Shown: positions 35,817-45,700, counted from the stretch's first letter. The stretch: DNA of 64,000 bases from JACMLD01 sp044227095 (GCA_044227095.1 JBGAFV010000001.1:930001-994000); one strand, 5' to 3'. Notes: generated by a model not told the origin, from the sequence alone. Numbers and translations: made by a program.

Positions 35817-36091
35817 ATAGGTTTATTTAATAGTAATAAGGGGCGTAAAATAACATAAATTTTTAGCCAAAATAGTTTTGCGCAAACATATTAAAGGTTG
35901 ATATACGTTATTAGTAAGTAAATCAATAGAATTACTTTTTTGCAGTCTTACATTAATTAGGTTTTTCTCAAACTTCTTCTTGAAGCTGAGATTTTTATTT
36001 TACTTTAATGACAAGAAGAAGTATTAAATACATGTTTTAATAGACTAAAATCGCAGAATTCTATCATACCTTGCAGTAAATAATTACCAGC

Positions 36092-36784
36092 ATGTTAAGG
36101 AGGATTAAAAACATTTTTATTGTTATAGCAATGTTTGTCCTCGTGTTTTGGGGTTATGTAATGATTGTAAACAGAAATTCAGCAAATATGACAGCCCGGC
36201 AAAAAATTTTAAAAGCAGTATATCCAATGTTTTTGTGGCTTAATAAAACAAACAATAAGAATAATACAGTTCTTACCAATAATAAAACAATTCCGCCCGT
36301 ATCATTTTTCTCCTTACAGGTTGCGCTAAATGATGGCAGCGTTTTAAACATGTCTTCACTAAAAGGAAAAAAAATATTATTGGTGAATACTGCCTCTGAT
36401 TGTGGTTATACAGGCCAGTATGAGCAATTGCAAAAATTATACAACCAGTACAACAGCAAACTTGTAATCATCGGTTTTCCGGCTAATGATTTTGCAGCAC
36501 AGGAAAAAGGGAATGATGCAGATATAGCAACATTTTGTAAAAAAAATTATGGTGTTACTTTTCCATTGGCGCTAAAAAGTGTTGTAATAAAAACACCAAG
36601 TCAAAATAATATTTTTCAGTGGCTGAGCGATCCCGCAAAGAATGGATGGAACAGCAAAGCACCTTCCTGGAATTTTGCCAAATATCTTATAAACGAAGAT
36701 GGAGTGCTGGTCAATTATTTTGGACCAGCTGTAGAACCAGGCAGCAAGGAAGTTGAAGCTGCAATTAATGAATCAGGTAAATAA
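36092..36784 (+). CDS. Glutathione/thioredoxin-dependent peroxidase-like protein, membrane anchored
   Basis: This 230-residue protein has one N-terminal transmembrane helix (I-F-I-V-I-A-M-F-V-L-V-F-W-G-Y) and a GPx-type thioredoxin fold facing the periplasm. The peroxidatic cysteine is in N-T-A-S-D-C-G-Y-T, and W-N-F carries the Trp and Asn of the catalytic tetrad. The usual G-F-P-C-N-Q-F is G-F-P-A-N-D-F, so the tetrad Gln is Asp and the family's frequent second Cys there is Ala. It probably reduces peroxides; the reductant is unknown. It converges on the VOC-family gene with only five bases between the stops. Confidence 0.85.
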   Translation: MLRRIKNIFIVIAMFVLVFWGYVMIVNRNSANMTARQKILKAVYPMFLWLNKTNNKNNTVLTNNKTIPPVSFFSLQVALNDGSVLNMSSLKGKKILLVNTASDCGYTGQYEQLQKLYNQYNSKLVIIGFPANDFAAQEKGNDADIATFCKKNYGVTFPLALKSVVIKTPSQNNIFQWLSDPAKNGWNSKAPSWNFAKYLINEDGVLVNYFGPAVEPGSKEVEAAINESGK

Positions 36785-36789
36785 ACTTA

Positions 36790-37182
36790 TTATTCTGCAG
36801 GTGGTATAGAATGAAACGCAATGCGATTGCCTTCTGTGTCTGTAATAACTGCCATATGGCCGAGTTCGGGAGAGATTAATGTTTTAGGCACCATAATTTT
36901 ACCACCTGCTGCTTCTACTTTATCAAGTACAAGCTGTACATCGGGGTTAGCATTAAGATAAACAAGCGGACCATCGGTACCAGAAGGTTTATGAAAGCCA
37001 CCACTATCAACCAGCGCACCGCCAACACCCATCATATCATCCAGCGGGAACATGCGCATTTTTATATTCGCAAATTCCATAGAATTCATACTAATGTCAA
37101 ATATAGTTTCGTAAAATTTTTGTGCACGATTTAAATCTGCGGCTGGTATCTCAACCCAGCTAATGGCATTTTTATAAGGCAT
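36790..37182 (-). CDS. VOC-family (glyoxalase/dioxygenase fold) protein
   Basis: This 130-residue protein has two beta-alpha-beta-beta-beta modules typical of vicinal oxygen chelate proteins: W-V-E-I-P-A-A-D-L-N-R-A-Q-K-F-Y-E, later G-P-L-V-Y-L-N-A-N-P-D-V, then P-E-L-G-H-M-A-V-I-T-D-T-E-G-N-R-I-A-F-H-S. Such small proteins bind metal or small ligands; the activity cannot be assigned. It lies just upstream of a secreted protein gene on the same strand (gap 23 bases in the direction of transcription). Confidence 0.87.
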   Translation of the reverse strand: MPYKNAISWVEIPAADLNRAQKFYETIFDISMNSMEFANIKMRMFPLDDMMGVGGALVDSGGFHKPSGTDGPLVYLNANPDVQLVLDKVEAAGGKIMVPKTLISPELGHMAVITDTEGNRIAFHSIPPAE

Positions 37183-37205
37183 GCGGCAAGGTATTTTCTA
37201 TAAAT

Positions 37206-37727
37206 TTATTTCTTTCTTCTGTATTCCAAATCAAAATCTGTTTTCCAGGTTTTGCCCTGGTCTGCAGAGCTTTCACCAAACTGTCTTACCTTATCCGGAC
37301 CAAGATTATAAAAACTCATTTTCAGAATTTTGTATTGGCCATCCGGCTGTTTTGTGTTAGTGGTTTGCAATACCATTGTATTATTTTCAAAATGCCCGTT
37401 GAAGTATTCGGTAATGCCGCCTCTATTATCAACCCAGTATTGCTGCCATTTTTTAGTAACGGGGTTATAGGTGTTATAACTTTTACCTGCATATCCCGCC
37501 TGGGTACTTGTCCATTCTTCAAAAATAATACAGCTATCAAGTAGCAGGCTTATTTTACTGTCGCCGGCTTTTTTCCCATTGGTATTAAATGCTTCCCATT
37601 CGCCAATCCAGAAATCAAATTGCCTGTAAACAGGATCAATTGCACACGGATGCTGATTAGCCGTCGCCTGCGCTTGGGCTATTGAAGCAAAAGAAAAACT
37701 GAAGATCAATAACAGGATATTCCGCAT
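37206..37727 (-). CDS. Secreted protein of the DUF1579-like group
   Basis: This ~173-residue protein starts best at 37727, giving a clean signal peptide (M-R-N-I-L-L-L-I-F-S-F-S-F-A-S-I-A-Q-A). The mature part has A-I-D-P-V-Y-R-Q-F-D-F-W-I-G-E-W-E-A, Y-W-V-D-N-R-G-G and F-Y-N-L-G-P-D-K-V-R-Q-F-G-E-S-S, a pattern of a small lipocalin-like beta-barrel found in many proteobacteria and Bacteroidota. The role is unknown. The longer frame beginning at 37778 would add 17 residues before the signal peptide and is less likely. Confidence 0.75.
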   Translation of the reverse strand: MRNILLLIFSFSFASIAQAQATANQHPCAIDPVYRQFDFWIGEWEAFNTNGKKAGDSKISLLLDSCIIFEEWTSTQAGYAGKSYNTYNPVTKKWQQYWVDNRGGITEYFNGHFENNTMVLQTTNTKQPDGQYKILKMSFYNLGPDKVRQFGESSADQGKTWKTDFDLEYRRKK

Positions 37728-37799
37728 AACTTTTCTGTATGACAAATATCTTGTTACAAATGCTGTTGCCTTTATCATTGTAATTTACCTTTCATATCA

Positions 37800-38207
37800 T
37801 TATCTCCACACGCCAATAATAGCACCCATTAAAACTAATGCTACAATTGTATAGCCGCCGTTAATCAATATCAGTCTCCATGTTTTCAGTTCAAATAAAC
37901 TGTGTATAGCAACGGCACAAAACGTCCATATGCCTGCTAAAAAACCTGCCGTCATTCCCCATTTAATATCTGTTTTCTGACAGGAAGAATCCTGTAAAAA
38001 CATAGCAAGGTTAACAGCCATCAGCAAAGAAAAAATAAGGGTAAAGCCAAAGATTTTTCCTTTGTTGCCTTTTTGGATTTCTTCTTCGGTAAGGTTGCTG
38101 TCTTTCATCCAGGCTTTACCAAAAAGACCCGGGGAGTACCAGATACCACCAACCGCAAATGCAGAAATGCCTGCTACCAATACGGCCAGCCAATTGATTG
38201 TGTGCAT
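37800..38207 (-). CDS. DUF1761-family membrane protein
   Basis: This 135-residue protein has four hydrophobic helices. The signature G-G-I-W-Y-S-P-G-L-F-G-K-A-W-M-K in the first loop identifies the DUF1761 family. I prefer the ATG at 38207 (M-H-T-I-N-W-L-A-V-L-V-A-G). Its function is unknown. It is transcribed toward the DUF1579-like gene and diverges from the LytS-type kinase. Confidence 0.85.
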   Translation of the reverse strand: MHTINWLAVLVAGISAFAVGGIWYSPGLFGKAWMKDSNLTEEEIQKGNKGKIFGFTLIFSLLMAVNLAMFLQDSSCQKTDIKWGMTAGFLAGIWTFCAVAIHSLFELKTWRLILINGGYTIVALVLMGAIIGVWR

Positions 38208-38318
38208 GTGTTTTTTATTTAGGGGTGAAATAATTCTGTTATCTAAACTAATTTCCAAACTTTACAACGGCAAATCAAAACGAACGAACCGGTAACTGGC
38301 ACCGACCAAAACCAAAAT

Positions 38319-39368
38319 ATGCCGATGAAACACGTGGCTACCGATGAAAAAATAAACGATATAGGCTTCAGGGCTATCCTGATTCCTTTCTTCGGCATTG
38401 CTATTCCGTTAATTACCGGTATGGTAAACGGACAAAATTTTTCTACATGGCAGGTTAAGCTAAGCTTTTTATACAGCATTTTTATTGCCTTTGTTATTTG
38501 GGAAGGAAACCGTTACCTGTTGTTCAGCATGCGCAGTTATGTAGATTGGTATAAAAAACCAGTAAGAAAAATTATTGTGTTGCTGCTGGGCATTTCTTTT
38601 TATACCATCCCGGTAAGCGTTTTATTGCTGGTTGGGTGGTACCATATTTTTGCAAGCACAAATACTAACTGGCAGATTGTATTTACCGCATCTCTCATTA
38701 TTATGATTTGTGTAATTTTTATTACGCATGTTTATGAAACTGTTTTCCTTGTAAAAGAATCTGAAAGTGAAATGCTGCGTGCAGAACAATTAGAAAGGGC
38801 AAGGGCCGAAGCAGAACTGGAAGCATTAAAGAATCAAATTGATCCGCATTTTATTTTTAATTCGCTTAATACATTATCATATCTTATAGAAGAGAAACCC
38901 GCTAAAGCAAAACAGTTTAATGATAATATGGCGGGTGTTTACCGTTACATTTTGCAAAACAAAGCAAGGGATCTTGTTTTGCTGCAGGAAGAAATTAATT
39001 TTCTTGAAGCATACTTTTCATTATTAAAGATAAGGTTTGAAAACGCTGTGCAATTGCAGCTTCCTGCAAACTATGAAATTTTTGAACAATATCTTTTACC
39101 GCCAATATCTTTACAGGTACTGATGGAAAATGCTATTAAGCACAATGAATTTTCTGATGCAAGCCCGTTGAAAATGCAAATACATTTTGAAAATGATACA
39201 CTTATTTTTACCAATCAAATCAGGAAAAAAGAATTGCGCAAACCTTCTTCAAAAATTGGGTTAAAAAATCTTGATGAAAGATATAAACTGATTGCCGGCA
39301 AAACAATTACGGTTACAGAAAATGAAAACAATTTCACGGTTGTTTTACCAATTCTTAAAATTGTATAG
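38319..39368 (+). CDS. LytS/YehU-type sensor histidine kinase
   Basis: This 349-residue protein has four transmembrane helices in the first 150 residues with no large sensor domain. A coiled-coil linker (A-E-Q-L-E-R-A-R-A-E-A-E-L-E-A-L) leads into the His_kinase domain. The phosphorylated histidine is His177 in Q-I-D-P-H-F-I-F-N-S-L-N-T-L. The ATPase part shows L-Q-V-L-M-E-N-A-I-K-H-N (N-box) and I-G-L-K-N-L-D-E-R-Y (G-box). It works with the LytTR regulator encoded two bases downstream. The signal is unknown. Confidence 0.93.
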   Translation: MPMKHVATDEKINDIGFRAILIPFFGIAIPLITGMVNGQNFSTWQVKLSFLYSIFIAFVIWEGNRYLLFSMRSYVDWYKKPVRKIIVLLLGISFYTIPVSVLLLVGWYHIFASTNTNWQIVFTASLIIMICVIFITHVYETVFLVKESESEMLRAEQLERARAEAELEALKNQIDPHFIFNSLNTLSYLIEEKPAKAKQFNDNMAGVYRYILQNKARDLVLLQEEINFLEAYFSLLKIRFENAVQLQLPANYEIFEQYLLPPISLQVLMENAIKHNEFSDASPLKMQIHFENDTLIFTNQIRKKELRKPSSKIGLKNLDERYKLIAGKTITVTENENNFTVVLPILKIV

Positions 39369-39370
39369 CA

Positions 39371-40126
39371 ATGAAAGTAATTATTATTGAAGATGAAAAA
39401 CCCGCTGCACAAAAATTGCAGAAGGCTATTATACAGGCTGATAAGGGGATTATTGTAGAGGACATATTAAACAGTGTGCAGTCTGCTACAGAATGGCTGC
39501 AGCAACACCCTTCGCCCGATTTAATTTTTATGGATATAGAACTTACCGATGGGTTATCATTTAAAATCTTCGACAACGTTACTATCACATGCCCGGTTAT
39601 TTTTACAACTGCTTTTGATGAATACTGGCAGGAAGCTTTTGAACACAATAGCATTGATTATTTATTAAAACCTGTTAAACAGGAAAAACTAGAAACCGCT
39701 CTTCAAAAATTTGAAAAATTAAAACAGTTTTTTACCGGCAATTTTCAGCAGTTGCAGCAATGGCAAAAACACAGCGGCGATGCTGTTTATAAAAAACGTT
39801 TCCTGGTAAAAAAAGGAATGGATTATGTATCTGTGCGTACAGAAGAAATTGCTTATTTCTATGCAACACATAAACTGGTTTGCATGGTTGACAGCAAAGG
39901 GCAAAAATTTATTCTTGATAAATCACTGGCTGATCTTGAAAAAGAAACCAATCCTGCCCAATTTTACAGGCTAAACAGAAAGTTTCTCGTAAACATACAA
40001 TCCATTAAAAAAATAAAAGCTTATCCTAAAAGTAAATTACTGATTGAAGTTGATCCGCCACTTGATGAAGAAATTATTATAAGCCAGGAAAATGTAAGCG
40101 CTTTTAAAGAATGGGCAGGTAAATAA
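39371..40126 (+). CDS. LytTR-family response regulator
   Basis: This 251-residue regulator has a receiver domain (I-I-I-E-D-E at the N-terminus, phospho-acceptor Asp55 in L-I-F-M-D-I-E, T-A-F-D switch, L-K-P-V with the conserved Lys) and a C-terminal LytTR DNA-binding domain from about 150 (R-F-L-V-K-K-G, F-Y-A-T-H-K-L-V-C, F-Y-R-L-N-R-K-F-L-V-N). It starts two bases after the kinase gene and is its cognate regulator. A dispersed repeat begins five bases after its stop. Confidence 0.94.
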   Translation: MKVIIIEDEKPAAQKLQKAIIQADKGIIVEDILNSVQSATEWLQQHPSPDLIFMDIELTDGLSFKIFDNVTITCPVIFTTAFDEYWQEAFEHNSIDYLLKPVKQEKLETALQKFEKLKQFFTGNFQQLQQWQKHSGDAVYKKRFLVKKGMDYVSVRTEEIAYFYATHKLVCMVDSKGQKFILDKSLADLEKETNPAQFYRLNRKFLVNIQSIKKIKAYPKSKLLIEVDPPLDEEIIISQENVSAFKEWAGK

Positions 40127-40468
40127 ATTATCTGAACTGGGATTTATTGCCCGCCCGAACGACGTTAAGTCGGGCGGGGATGAAAGGATAAATAGGATTA
40201 ACAATAATTTGTTTACATCGAAGAGGTCTCCGTGTGTTGCCTCAAATAAGATCTGTCTTTAAATGAATTAATATAATCTCAGCATTTCAGTATTTGATCG
40301 TTAAAGGCCTTCCGTGCTTCTTTGTGTTCTTCGTGCCTCCGTGGCTATTTGGCTATTTTATTTCTCGGAAAGAGTGCAAAGAAATAGCGAACGCAAATAA
40401 AAACCCCGCTTCCAATAAAGAAGCAGGGTTTATTCCAAATGCGAATCTATGGTTTATCAATACTTATA
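40127..40468. other. Intergenic region filled by a dispersed repeat
   Basis: These 342 bases between the LytTR gene and the Spy-like gene are largely taken up by the repeat at 40131-40365. The remainder (about 40366-40468) contains AAACCCCGCTTC and AAGAAGCAGGGTTT (40401-40432), a hairpin likely to terminate the minus-strand Spy-like gene. No open frame of note is present. Confidence 0.6.
40131..40365 (+). repeat. Dispersed repeat, copy A
   Basis: This ~235-base element matches the reverse complement of 56174-56400 almost along its full length, with substitutions and one five-base gap. Landmarks common to both: GGATTTATTGCCCGCCCG near the start, TAATTTGTTTACATCGAAGA, CATTTCAGTATTTGATCG and TGCTTCTTTGTGTTC near the end. 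The first part contains an internal stem (GCCCGCCCGA with TCGGGCGGG). No coding capacity is evident. It begins five bases after a stop codon. Confidence 0.85.
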
Positions 40469-40870
40469 TTAACTGTTGCCCCCGCCTTGTGGTGGTCTCT
40501 GTGGGCGTAAGCTTGGTTCTATTTCATCTTTCCATTTCTTAAACTGATCATCAGTAAAGATTTTTTTCAGTTTGTCATCTCTTTCGGCTCCAAGTTTCTG
40601 CATTTTTTCACGCATGGCATCTCTGTCTGGCTGTCCACCGGCTGCCATCATTTCTTCCCTCATTTTTTGTCCACCCCTGTAATAGGTAATTATTGCGCTA
40701 TCTGTTAACGCATATTTGTCTTTATCCAGTTTAAAATCTGCCAGTTTATCCATCACCATTTTTGTTCGTTCTTCAACGGTCATTCGTTGTCCGCCACCTG
40801 GCTGTTGCGCATTAACTGCAAATACTGCCATCACTGCAACACTTGCCAATAAAAGCATTTTCTTTTTCAT
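40469..40870 (-). CDS. Small exported Spy/CpxP-like protein
   Basis: This 133-residue protein has a signal peptide (M-K-K-K-M-L-L-L-A-S-V-A-V-M-A-V-F-A-V-N-A) and a helical charged mature part with M-x2-K-L-A-D-F-K-L-D and M-R-E-E-M-M-A. This spacing of Met/Leu resembles LTxxQ-type periplasmic chaperones. A basic/proline/glycine tail ends it. It is the last of four minus-strand genes that begin with an ECF sigma factor, so it is probably a target of that system. Copper/metal or unfolded-protein stress is the family's usual setting. Confidence 0.65.
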   Translation of the reverse strand: MKKKMLLLASVAVMAVFAVNAQQPGGGQRMTVEERTKMVMDKLADFKLDKDKYALTDSAIITYYRGGQKMREEMMAAGGQPDRDAMREKMQKLGAERDDKLKKIFTDDQFKKWKDEIEPSLRPQRPPQGGGNS

Positions 40871-40955
40871 TGCCTGTAGATTTAATCGTTATTAAAGATG
40901 TTTTAATTTGGATGCCATCAAACCATAAAACCTGCGGCTGCCGGAAAGATTTTAC

Positions 40956-41471
40956 TTAATGTTTTGTATCTGAACTGTCTTTTCTTGGCGGCCTGCCATT
41001 TTTTTGCCAGGGCTGCATCATTTTACTGGCAATAGCTGGCATTGCCGAATCAAATTTTATCAATTGCTGTTCTGTACACAGCTTGCGGATGCTCATAAAA
41101 TTCTGGTAAAACTGCATATCCAGCGCAGCCTGCTTTTTTCCTATTTCGTTTGCACCTGCTGTTAATACAGAATCGGTAACACCGGGTTTGCCAATAAGCT
41201 GGTAAAAATTATCTTTGCTTTTTCCCAGTTCATCAAACAATGGTTTTATAGTGGCTCTGTGTTGTTTCTTAAGGCTATCAAGCATATCCATTTGCTCTTT
41301 ACTAAAACCAACATCGTTTTGCAGAAAACTGCTGATAGGGCCACGTTTTTCTCCACGGCCGGGTTTCTCACCCTGTTTATTAAATACAGTGAAATATAAC
41401 AGCATGGCAATATTGGTGAGTATAAGAAATATTACCAGGAATATGAGGGGCCTTGTTTTAGAATTATTCAT
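40956..41471 (-). CDS. Membrane-anchored Spy/CpxP-like (heavy-metal sensor type) protein
   Basis: This 171-residue protein has one N-terminal helix (L-I-F-L-V-I-F-L-I-L-T-N-I-A-M-L-L-Y-F) and a helical periplasmic part with L-Q-N-D-V-G-F-S-K-E-Q-M-D-M-L-D-S-L and L-C-T-E-Q-Q-L-I-K-F-D, as in the Spy/CpxP/CnrX group. Its start codon overlaps the stop of the upstream gene (TAATG), so translation is coupled. With the sigma factor and anti-sigma candidate it forms a compact sensing unit. Confidence 0.75.
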   Translation of the reverse strand: MNNSKTRPLIFLVIFLILTNIAMLLYFTVFNKQGEKPGRGEKRGPISSFLQNDVGFSKEQMDMLDSLKKQHRATIKPLFDELGKSKDNFYQLIGKPGVTDSVLTAGANEIGKKQAALDMQFYQNFMSIRKLCTEQQLIKFDSAMPAIASKMMQPWQKNGRPPRKDSSDTKH

Positions 41472-41806
41472 TAGTGTGCATCTGAATTGTCATCGTAATA
41501 AGAATTGGCAGCCAGTGTGGTGTTGTAATCATCAGCACTTTGTTGTTCTAGCTGTTCTGCAAATGCAGGGGCCGATGAAAATGTACGTTGATAAAAAAGG
41601 GCTGCAGCATTCAGCAAAAAGATAAGGCAAAGTGTAGCCATTGCTACAGTGGGCCTGGTTATAAAAGCTGTTATTCTGCCCCAGAAGCTGATTTCTTCAT
41701 TTTGCAACCTTGCCTGCACACGGGTAAAAAAGAAATCACCGGGACTGGCTTTTTGGAGGCCATCCAGGCTATTGAGGATGTTTTCTATTTCTTTTTTCTG
41801 TTCCAT
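41471..41806 (-). CDS. Putative anti-sigma factor, single-pass membrane protein
   Basis: This ~111-residue protein, starting at M-E-Q-K-K-E-I-E-N-I-L, has a short cytoplasmic helical part, F-F-F-T-R-V-Q-A-R-L-Q-N, then one transmembrane helix (V-A-M-A-T-L-C-L-I-F-L-L-N-A-A-A-L-F) and a short acidic periplasmic end. It sits directly after an ECF sigma gene and before a Spy/CpxP-like gene. This position and topology fit an anti-sigma factor, though no zinc-binding or RskA motif is seen. Confidence 0.6.
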   Translation of the reverse strand: MEQKKEIENILNSLDGLQKASPGDFFFTRVQARLQNEEISFWGRITAFITRPTVAMATLCLIFLLNAAALFYQRTFSSAPAFAEQLEQQSADDYNTTLAANSYYDDNSDAH

Positions 41807-41853
41807 ATTTTCAGTGCTCTTTAATTTGACGGGAAATGAATACAAAACCTGCG

Positions 41854-42429
41854 CTATTTATTTTTGTTATTGTAAGTATGCTGCAACCACTTTCTAAGGT
41901 TACTTTTTGCCCGGTGCAGCAAAGACTCTACTGATGATACCGTTGTTTGCATTATCTCACTGATTTCCTGGTAATTTAACCCTTCTACTTTATTGAGTAC
42001 GAATGCTGTTTTCTGGTTATCGGGTAGTTTCTCAATGGCCTTAAACAATTCAGCGGCATCTTCTTTTTTGTCCAGCACCACACCCGGATGGTGAAAATCG
42101 GGCGGCTGAATAATAACCTCGTTATTCTCCCCAAACAGGTTTTGTACAAAGGCAAACCTCTTTTTTCTTTTTTTTCGTCTGATGTGGTCCAGGGCCTTGC
42201 TGGTGGTAATGCGGTAAAGCCAGGTAGACAGCTTTGATTCTCCTTTAAATGTATGGATAGATTCGTATACCTGTACAAAAACTTCCTGTGCTACATCTTC
42301 GGCATCTTCTGCAGATTGCAAAATACCCATTGCGGTGTTGTATACCATATCCTGCCACGAGGTCACAATTATTTTAAACGCATTTTCATCGCCCTGTTTT
42401 AATTGCTCTACCAAGGTTCTCTCATCCAA
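41854..42429 (-). CDS. ECF RNA polymerase sigma factor
   Basis: This 191-residue ECF factor has region 2 (M-V-Y-N-T-A-M-G-I-L-Q-S-A-E-D-A-E-D-V-A-Q-E-V-F-V-Q-V, L-S-T-W-L-Y-R-I-T-T-S-K-A-L-D-H-I-R) and region 4 (L-P-D-N-Q-K-T-A-F-V-L-N-K-V-E-G-L-N-Y-Q-E-I-S-E-I-M-Q-T-T-V-S-S-V-E-S-L-L-H-R-A). It heads the sigma/anti-sigma/Spy-like operon on the minus strand. The TonB-type receptor gene lies upstream on the same strand, separated by 323 bases. Confidence 0.94.
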   Translation of the reverse strand: MDERTLVEQLKQGDENAFKIIVTSWQDMVYNTAMGILQSAEDAEDVAQEVFVQVYESIHTFKGESKLSTWLYRITTSKALDHIRRKKRKKRFAFVQNLFGENNEVIIQPPDFHHPGVVLDKKEDAAELFKAIEKLPDNQKTAFVLNKVEGLNYQEISEIMQTTVSSVESLLHRAKSNLRKWLQHTYNNKNK

Positions 42430-42752
42430 AACAGTTGGGTTTTTACTTGGAACGATATTACGTAAAATAATAACAGCTTTTACACTGTTAGCTTTTAAAA
42501 TTAGATTTTGATTAGTGGGGTGGCCGCAGATTCGCAGATTACTATTTGTTTATGTGCCAACCTGCGTTAAAATTATGAACGACTGTCTGAACCAGGATTA
42601 GCGGGATGAGTTCATAGTTATTAAGTTCGGAGTTCGATAGTCCCTCACTATAATAACTTCAAATTTTTTCTACGATGCATTTTTTTGGTGTACGATCAGA
42701 GACTACTATGAACTCCCGAACTATGAACTTTTGAAACCCAAAGGACTATAGA
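42430..42752. other. Intergenic region with an inverted repeat
   Basis: These 323 bases lie between the receptor gene and the ECF sigma gene, both on the minus strand. They contain the inverted repeat at 42608-42732 and a CGCAGATTCGCAGATT phrase near 42526 related to the repeat at 15280-15400. No gene or clear promoter box was recognised. Confidence 0.5.
42608..42732. repeat. Imperfect inverted repeat (GTTCATAGTT family)
   Basis: The left arm (about 42608-42642) contains AGTTCATAGTT and CGGAGTTCGATAGT. The right arm (about 42700-42732) reads AGTTCATAGTTCGGGAGTTC on the opposite strand. About 57 AT-rich bases lie between. GACTATAGACT phrases that belong to the same style occur at 42745 and near 13207. 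Confidence 0.6.
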
Positions 42753-45700
42753 CTAAAAATCAGCCGGTCTCCTCGTCCTTCCCGCTGGTGCTTTTGCAGG
42801 TGTACCAAAATTTCTTAGGCTATATGTAAAAGTGAGCATGAAGTATTGTTGCAAAACATTTGATCTTGAATCTTCAATATAGTTTTCCTGCACTGTACGC
42901 ACTATACTTTGGTTTTGCTTCAATAAATCAAATACAGATAGTTTTAATTCGCCCACATTGTTCTTCAGGAATTTTTTTCCAACGCCTGCATTCCATAACC
43001 AATAGCTTTGGTTCAACCCCTCAGATAAACCTGTATATGTTTGATTGGTTAAATCGTTCTGTATAAACCACCCCTTTTTTGATAACAGGTTAAATTGAAT
43101 ACTTGTTACCTGGTTTACATATTTCTGATCTGCCTGGCCCGCTGCTGTGCTTTTTGTATTGTTAAAATTGGCATTGTAAGAAATATTAAAATCTACATAC
43201 TGGCTTATATTGCTGGCAATAACTACACCTGCATTGTACACATAGTTATTGGTGACTGTCTCCTGGTAATTAATAACACCTGGCAATCTTGAATAGGTAA
43301 ACCCTGCACTAAGGTTTATGTTTGATTTAATAAAACTTACTGGCTGACTAAAAGTAAGAAACGAACGAAGGCTTTTATACCCGTTAAGGTTTATTGGCTT
43401 AATCAATTGCGAGCCGCTTTTTAGCACAATACCTTGTTGTATGGTTGAGTCTGCACTTGCAACATATGTTGCGCTTGAAATGTAATTGCTCTGAGTTTGT
43501 AAAAAAACGTTAGCAAAGAAACTTTGTCCTTTGGTAGTATTGGTAAAAATATAACGTGCCGAAAGAAAATTGGTGTAAGATTGTTTCAGTTCCGGATTAC
43601 CCGTTGTTACTCTTAGCGGGTTGCTAAGGTTAACAACATCCTGCAATTGCGTTACGCTGGGAAAGTTGGTGCTGGCACGATAAAAAATATTGATGCTACT
43701 TTTTGCAGATAGTTTTCTTCTGAACATAAGATTGGGCAGTACATTGGTAAAAGACTGGTTAACCGTACTTACAGTTGGATAGATGCGGTTGCTTTCCAGT
43801 TTAGAATTTTGAAGGTTTACCCCAACAGAAAACTGGTTGTCTCTTGTAGTGCCAAGCCTGTAACTTATGCCGCCGTTGTTTGTAGTAACTGTGTTATCAA
43901 AACGATTGCTGAGTATACTGCTAAATTCCGTGTATCCTTTACCCGCACTATCGTACAAAAATGTTTGCTGATCTGCTTTGCTTTTAGAATAAGATGGCGA
44001 ATAATTGAATTGCAATTGTCCTTTTTTACCTATCGGCTCTGTATAAGCGATATTTCCTGAAAGTGTATAGCCATTAGTTGGGTTATTGGTATATTGGTTT
44101 TGCAATGAATCAGTAGCTATATTATTTTCAAAAAAACGAAGGTGTTGCAGTATATAACTTTCGCCATCATTTTTATTAAATGTGGTATTAAAGTTTACAG
44201 ACAATGTTCTTCTCCTGTTGGCAAAACTATGGCGGTAAAGAATATTATTGCGCAGGCTATAACCACTCCTTTCGGAATTACTAATACTCTGTGCTGTATT
44301 AGAAGTATCTGCTGCACCATAATAAGTTTGAGAATTGCTGGTACTAAAAGTATTGTTGTTCTGAAAATTCAGGCTTGGTGTAATAATAAGCGAGTTACTG
44401 GAATCGAACTTATATTCTAACCGCATATTAAGGCGATGGTTATTGTTTTTGCTGATGCTTGAACTGGTTTGATCTGTATACTGTGTTTTGCCCGAACCCA
44501 ATGTCTGGCTGTGTAATTCCTTTTCATTAACGTTAGTACTGTTGTTAAAAAAATAACTCGCTTGTACATCCAGTTTCGGCCCCCATTTATCAAGAAAATT
44601 AATACCAACAGCATTTGTTTTACTGATACCCGGTTGCTGTCCAACAGTAAAATTATCTGTACCGCCTCCGCCATTTCCACCTCCACCACGGCCACCTCCG
44701 CCGCCGCGGCCACCACCCCCACGGCCACCTCCACCTCCTCCGCCAAAGTTGCCGCCGCTACCACCACTGGTTACTCCCAATAAATCTTGTGAAGAAAAGT
44801 TTTGTTGATTGATATTATTGAAACTACCGACAACGGATATACGCCTGTTACCATTGAAAGTGCTTACATTACCACCGGCAGAATATCTATCATTTGTACC
44901 ATAGCCTGCATACACTCTTCCAAACTGCCCGTTTTTTATGCTTGATTTTGTAACAATGTTGATGGCTTTGACTGAATTACCATCATCAAAACCGGTAAAA
45001 GCAGCCTGGTCGCTCAGCCTGTCAAACACTTGTATCTTATCAACTACTTCAGATGGAAGATTGCGCAATGCTGCAGTAGCATCATCGCCAAAAAAATCTT
45101 TTCCATTAATGGTTACTTTTTGTACCTGTTCTCCATGTGCAGTTACAGTACCATTTTTATCTACAGTAATGCCCGGCATTTTTTTAATCAGGTCTTCGGT
45201 AGTAGCATCCGGGTTTACTTTAAATGCATTGGCATTGTATTGAACTGTATCTGCTTTTTGCTGGGCAGGCGGCGTTTTAGCTACCACTGTTACACCTTCC
45301 AGTTCTTTAGATGTTTTAGGAATATACACCACTCCCAGGTTGATATTTGATTGCGTTGGGTTTATCTGCAGATCCACAAACTCATAACCAATAGAACTGA
45401 ACGATATAATAAATGTATCTGCAGGTAAGTCTGTAAAAGAAAAATATCCCTTGTTGTCTGAAACTGCATCGTGTTTAAATGTAGAATCCTTTTTTGATTT
45501 TATGTTTACAGTAGCATTTTTAACGGGTGTTTTATCAGCCTTATCCTGCAAAATACCAGAAATAGAAAGTGTTCCTGTAACTGTGCTGCCGCCTGTTGTT
45601 TGAACTCCGTTTGCTATAGCAACAGCATTCGCCGAAACATTATCTGCTACTACCGCAGTTCTTTTTGCAATGGCAATTACACCCTGGTTGGAAGCAGAAT

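Noticed and set aside
44417..44767. Val/Ala/Glu-rich minus-strand frame over the Gly-rich insert of the receptor.
   Set aside because: It is a frame-shifted reading of the GGN repeats; the receptor frame continues on both sides.
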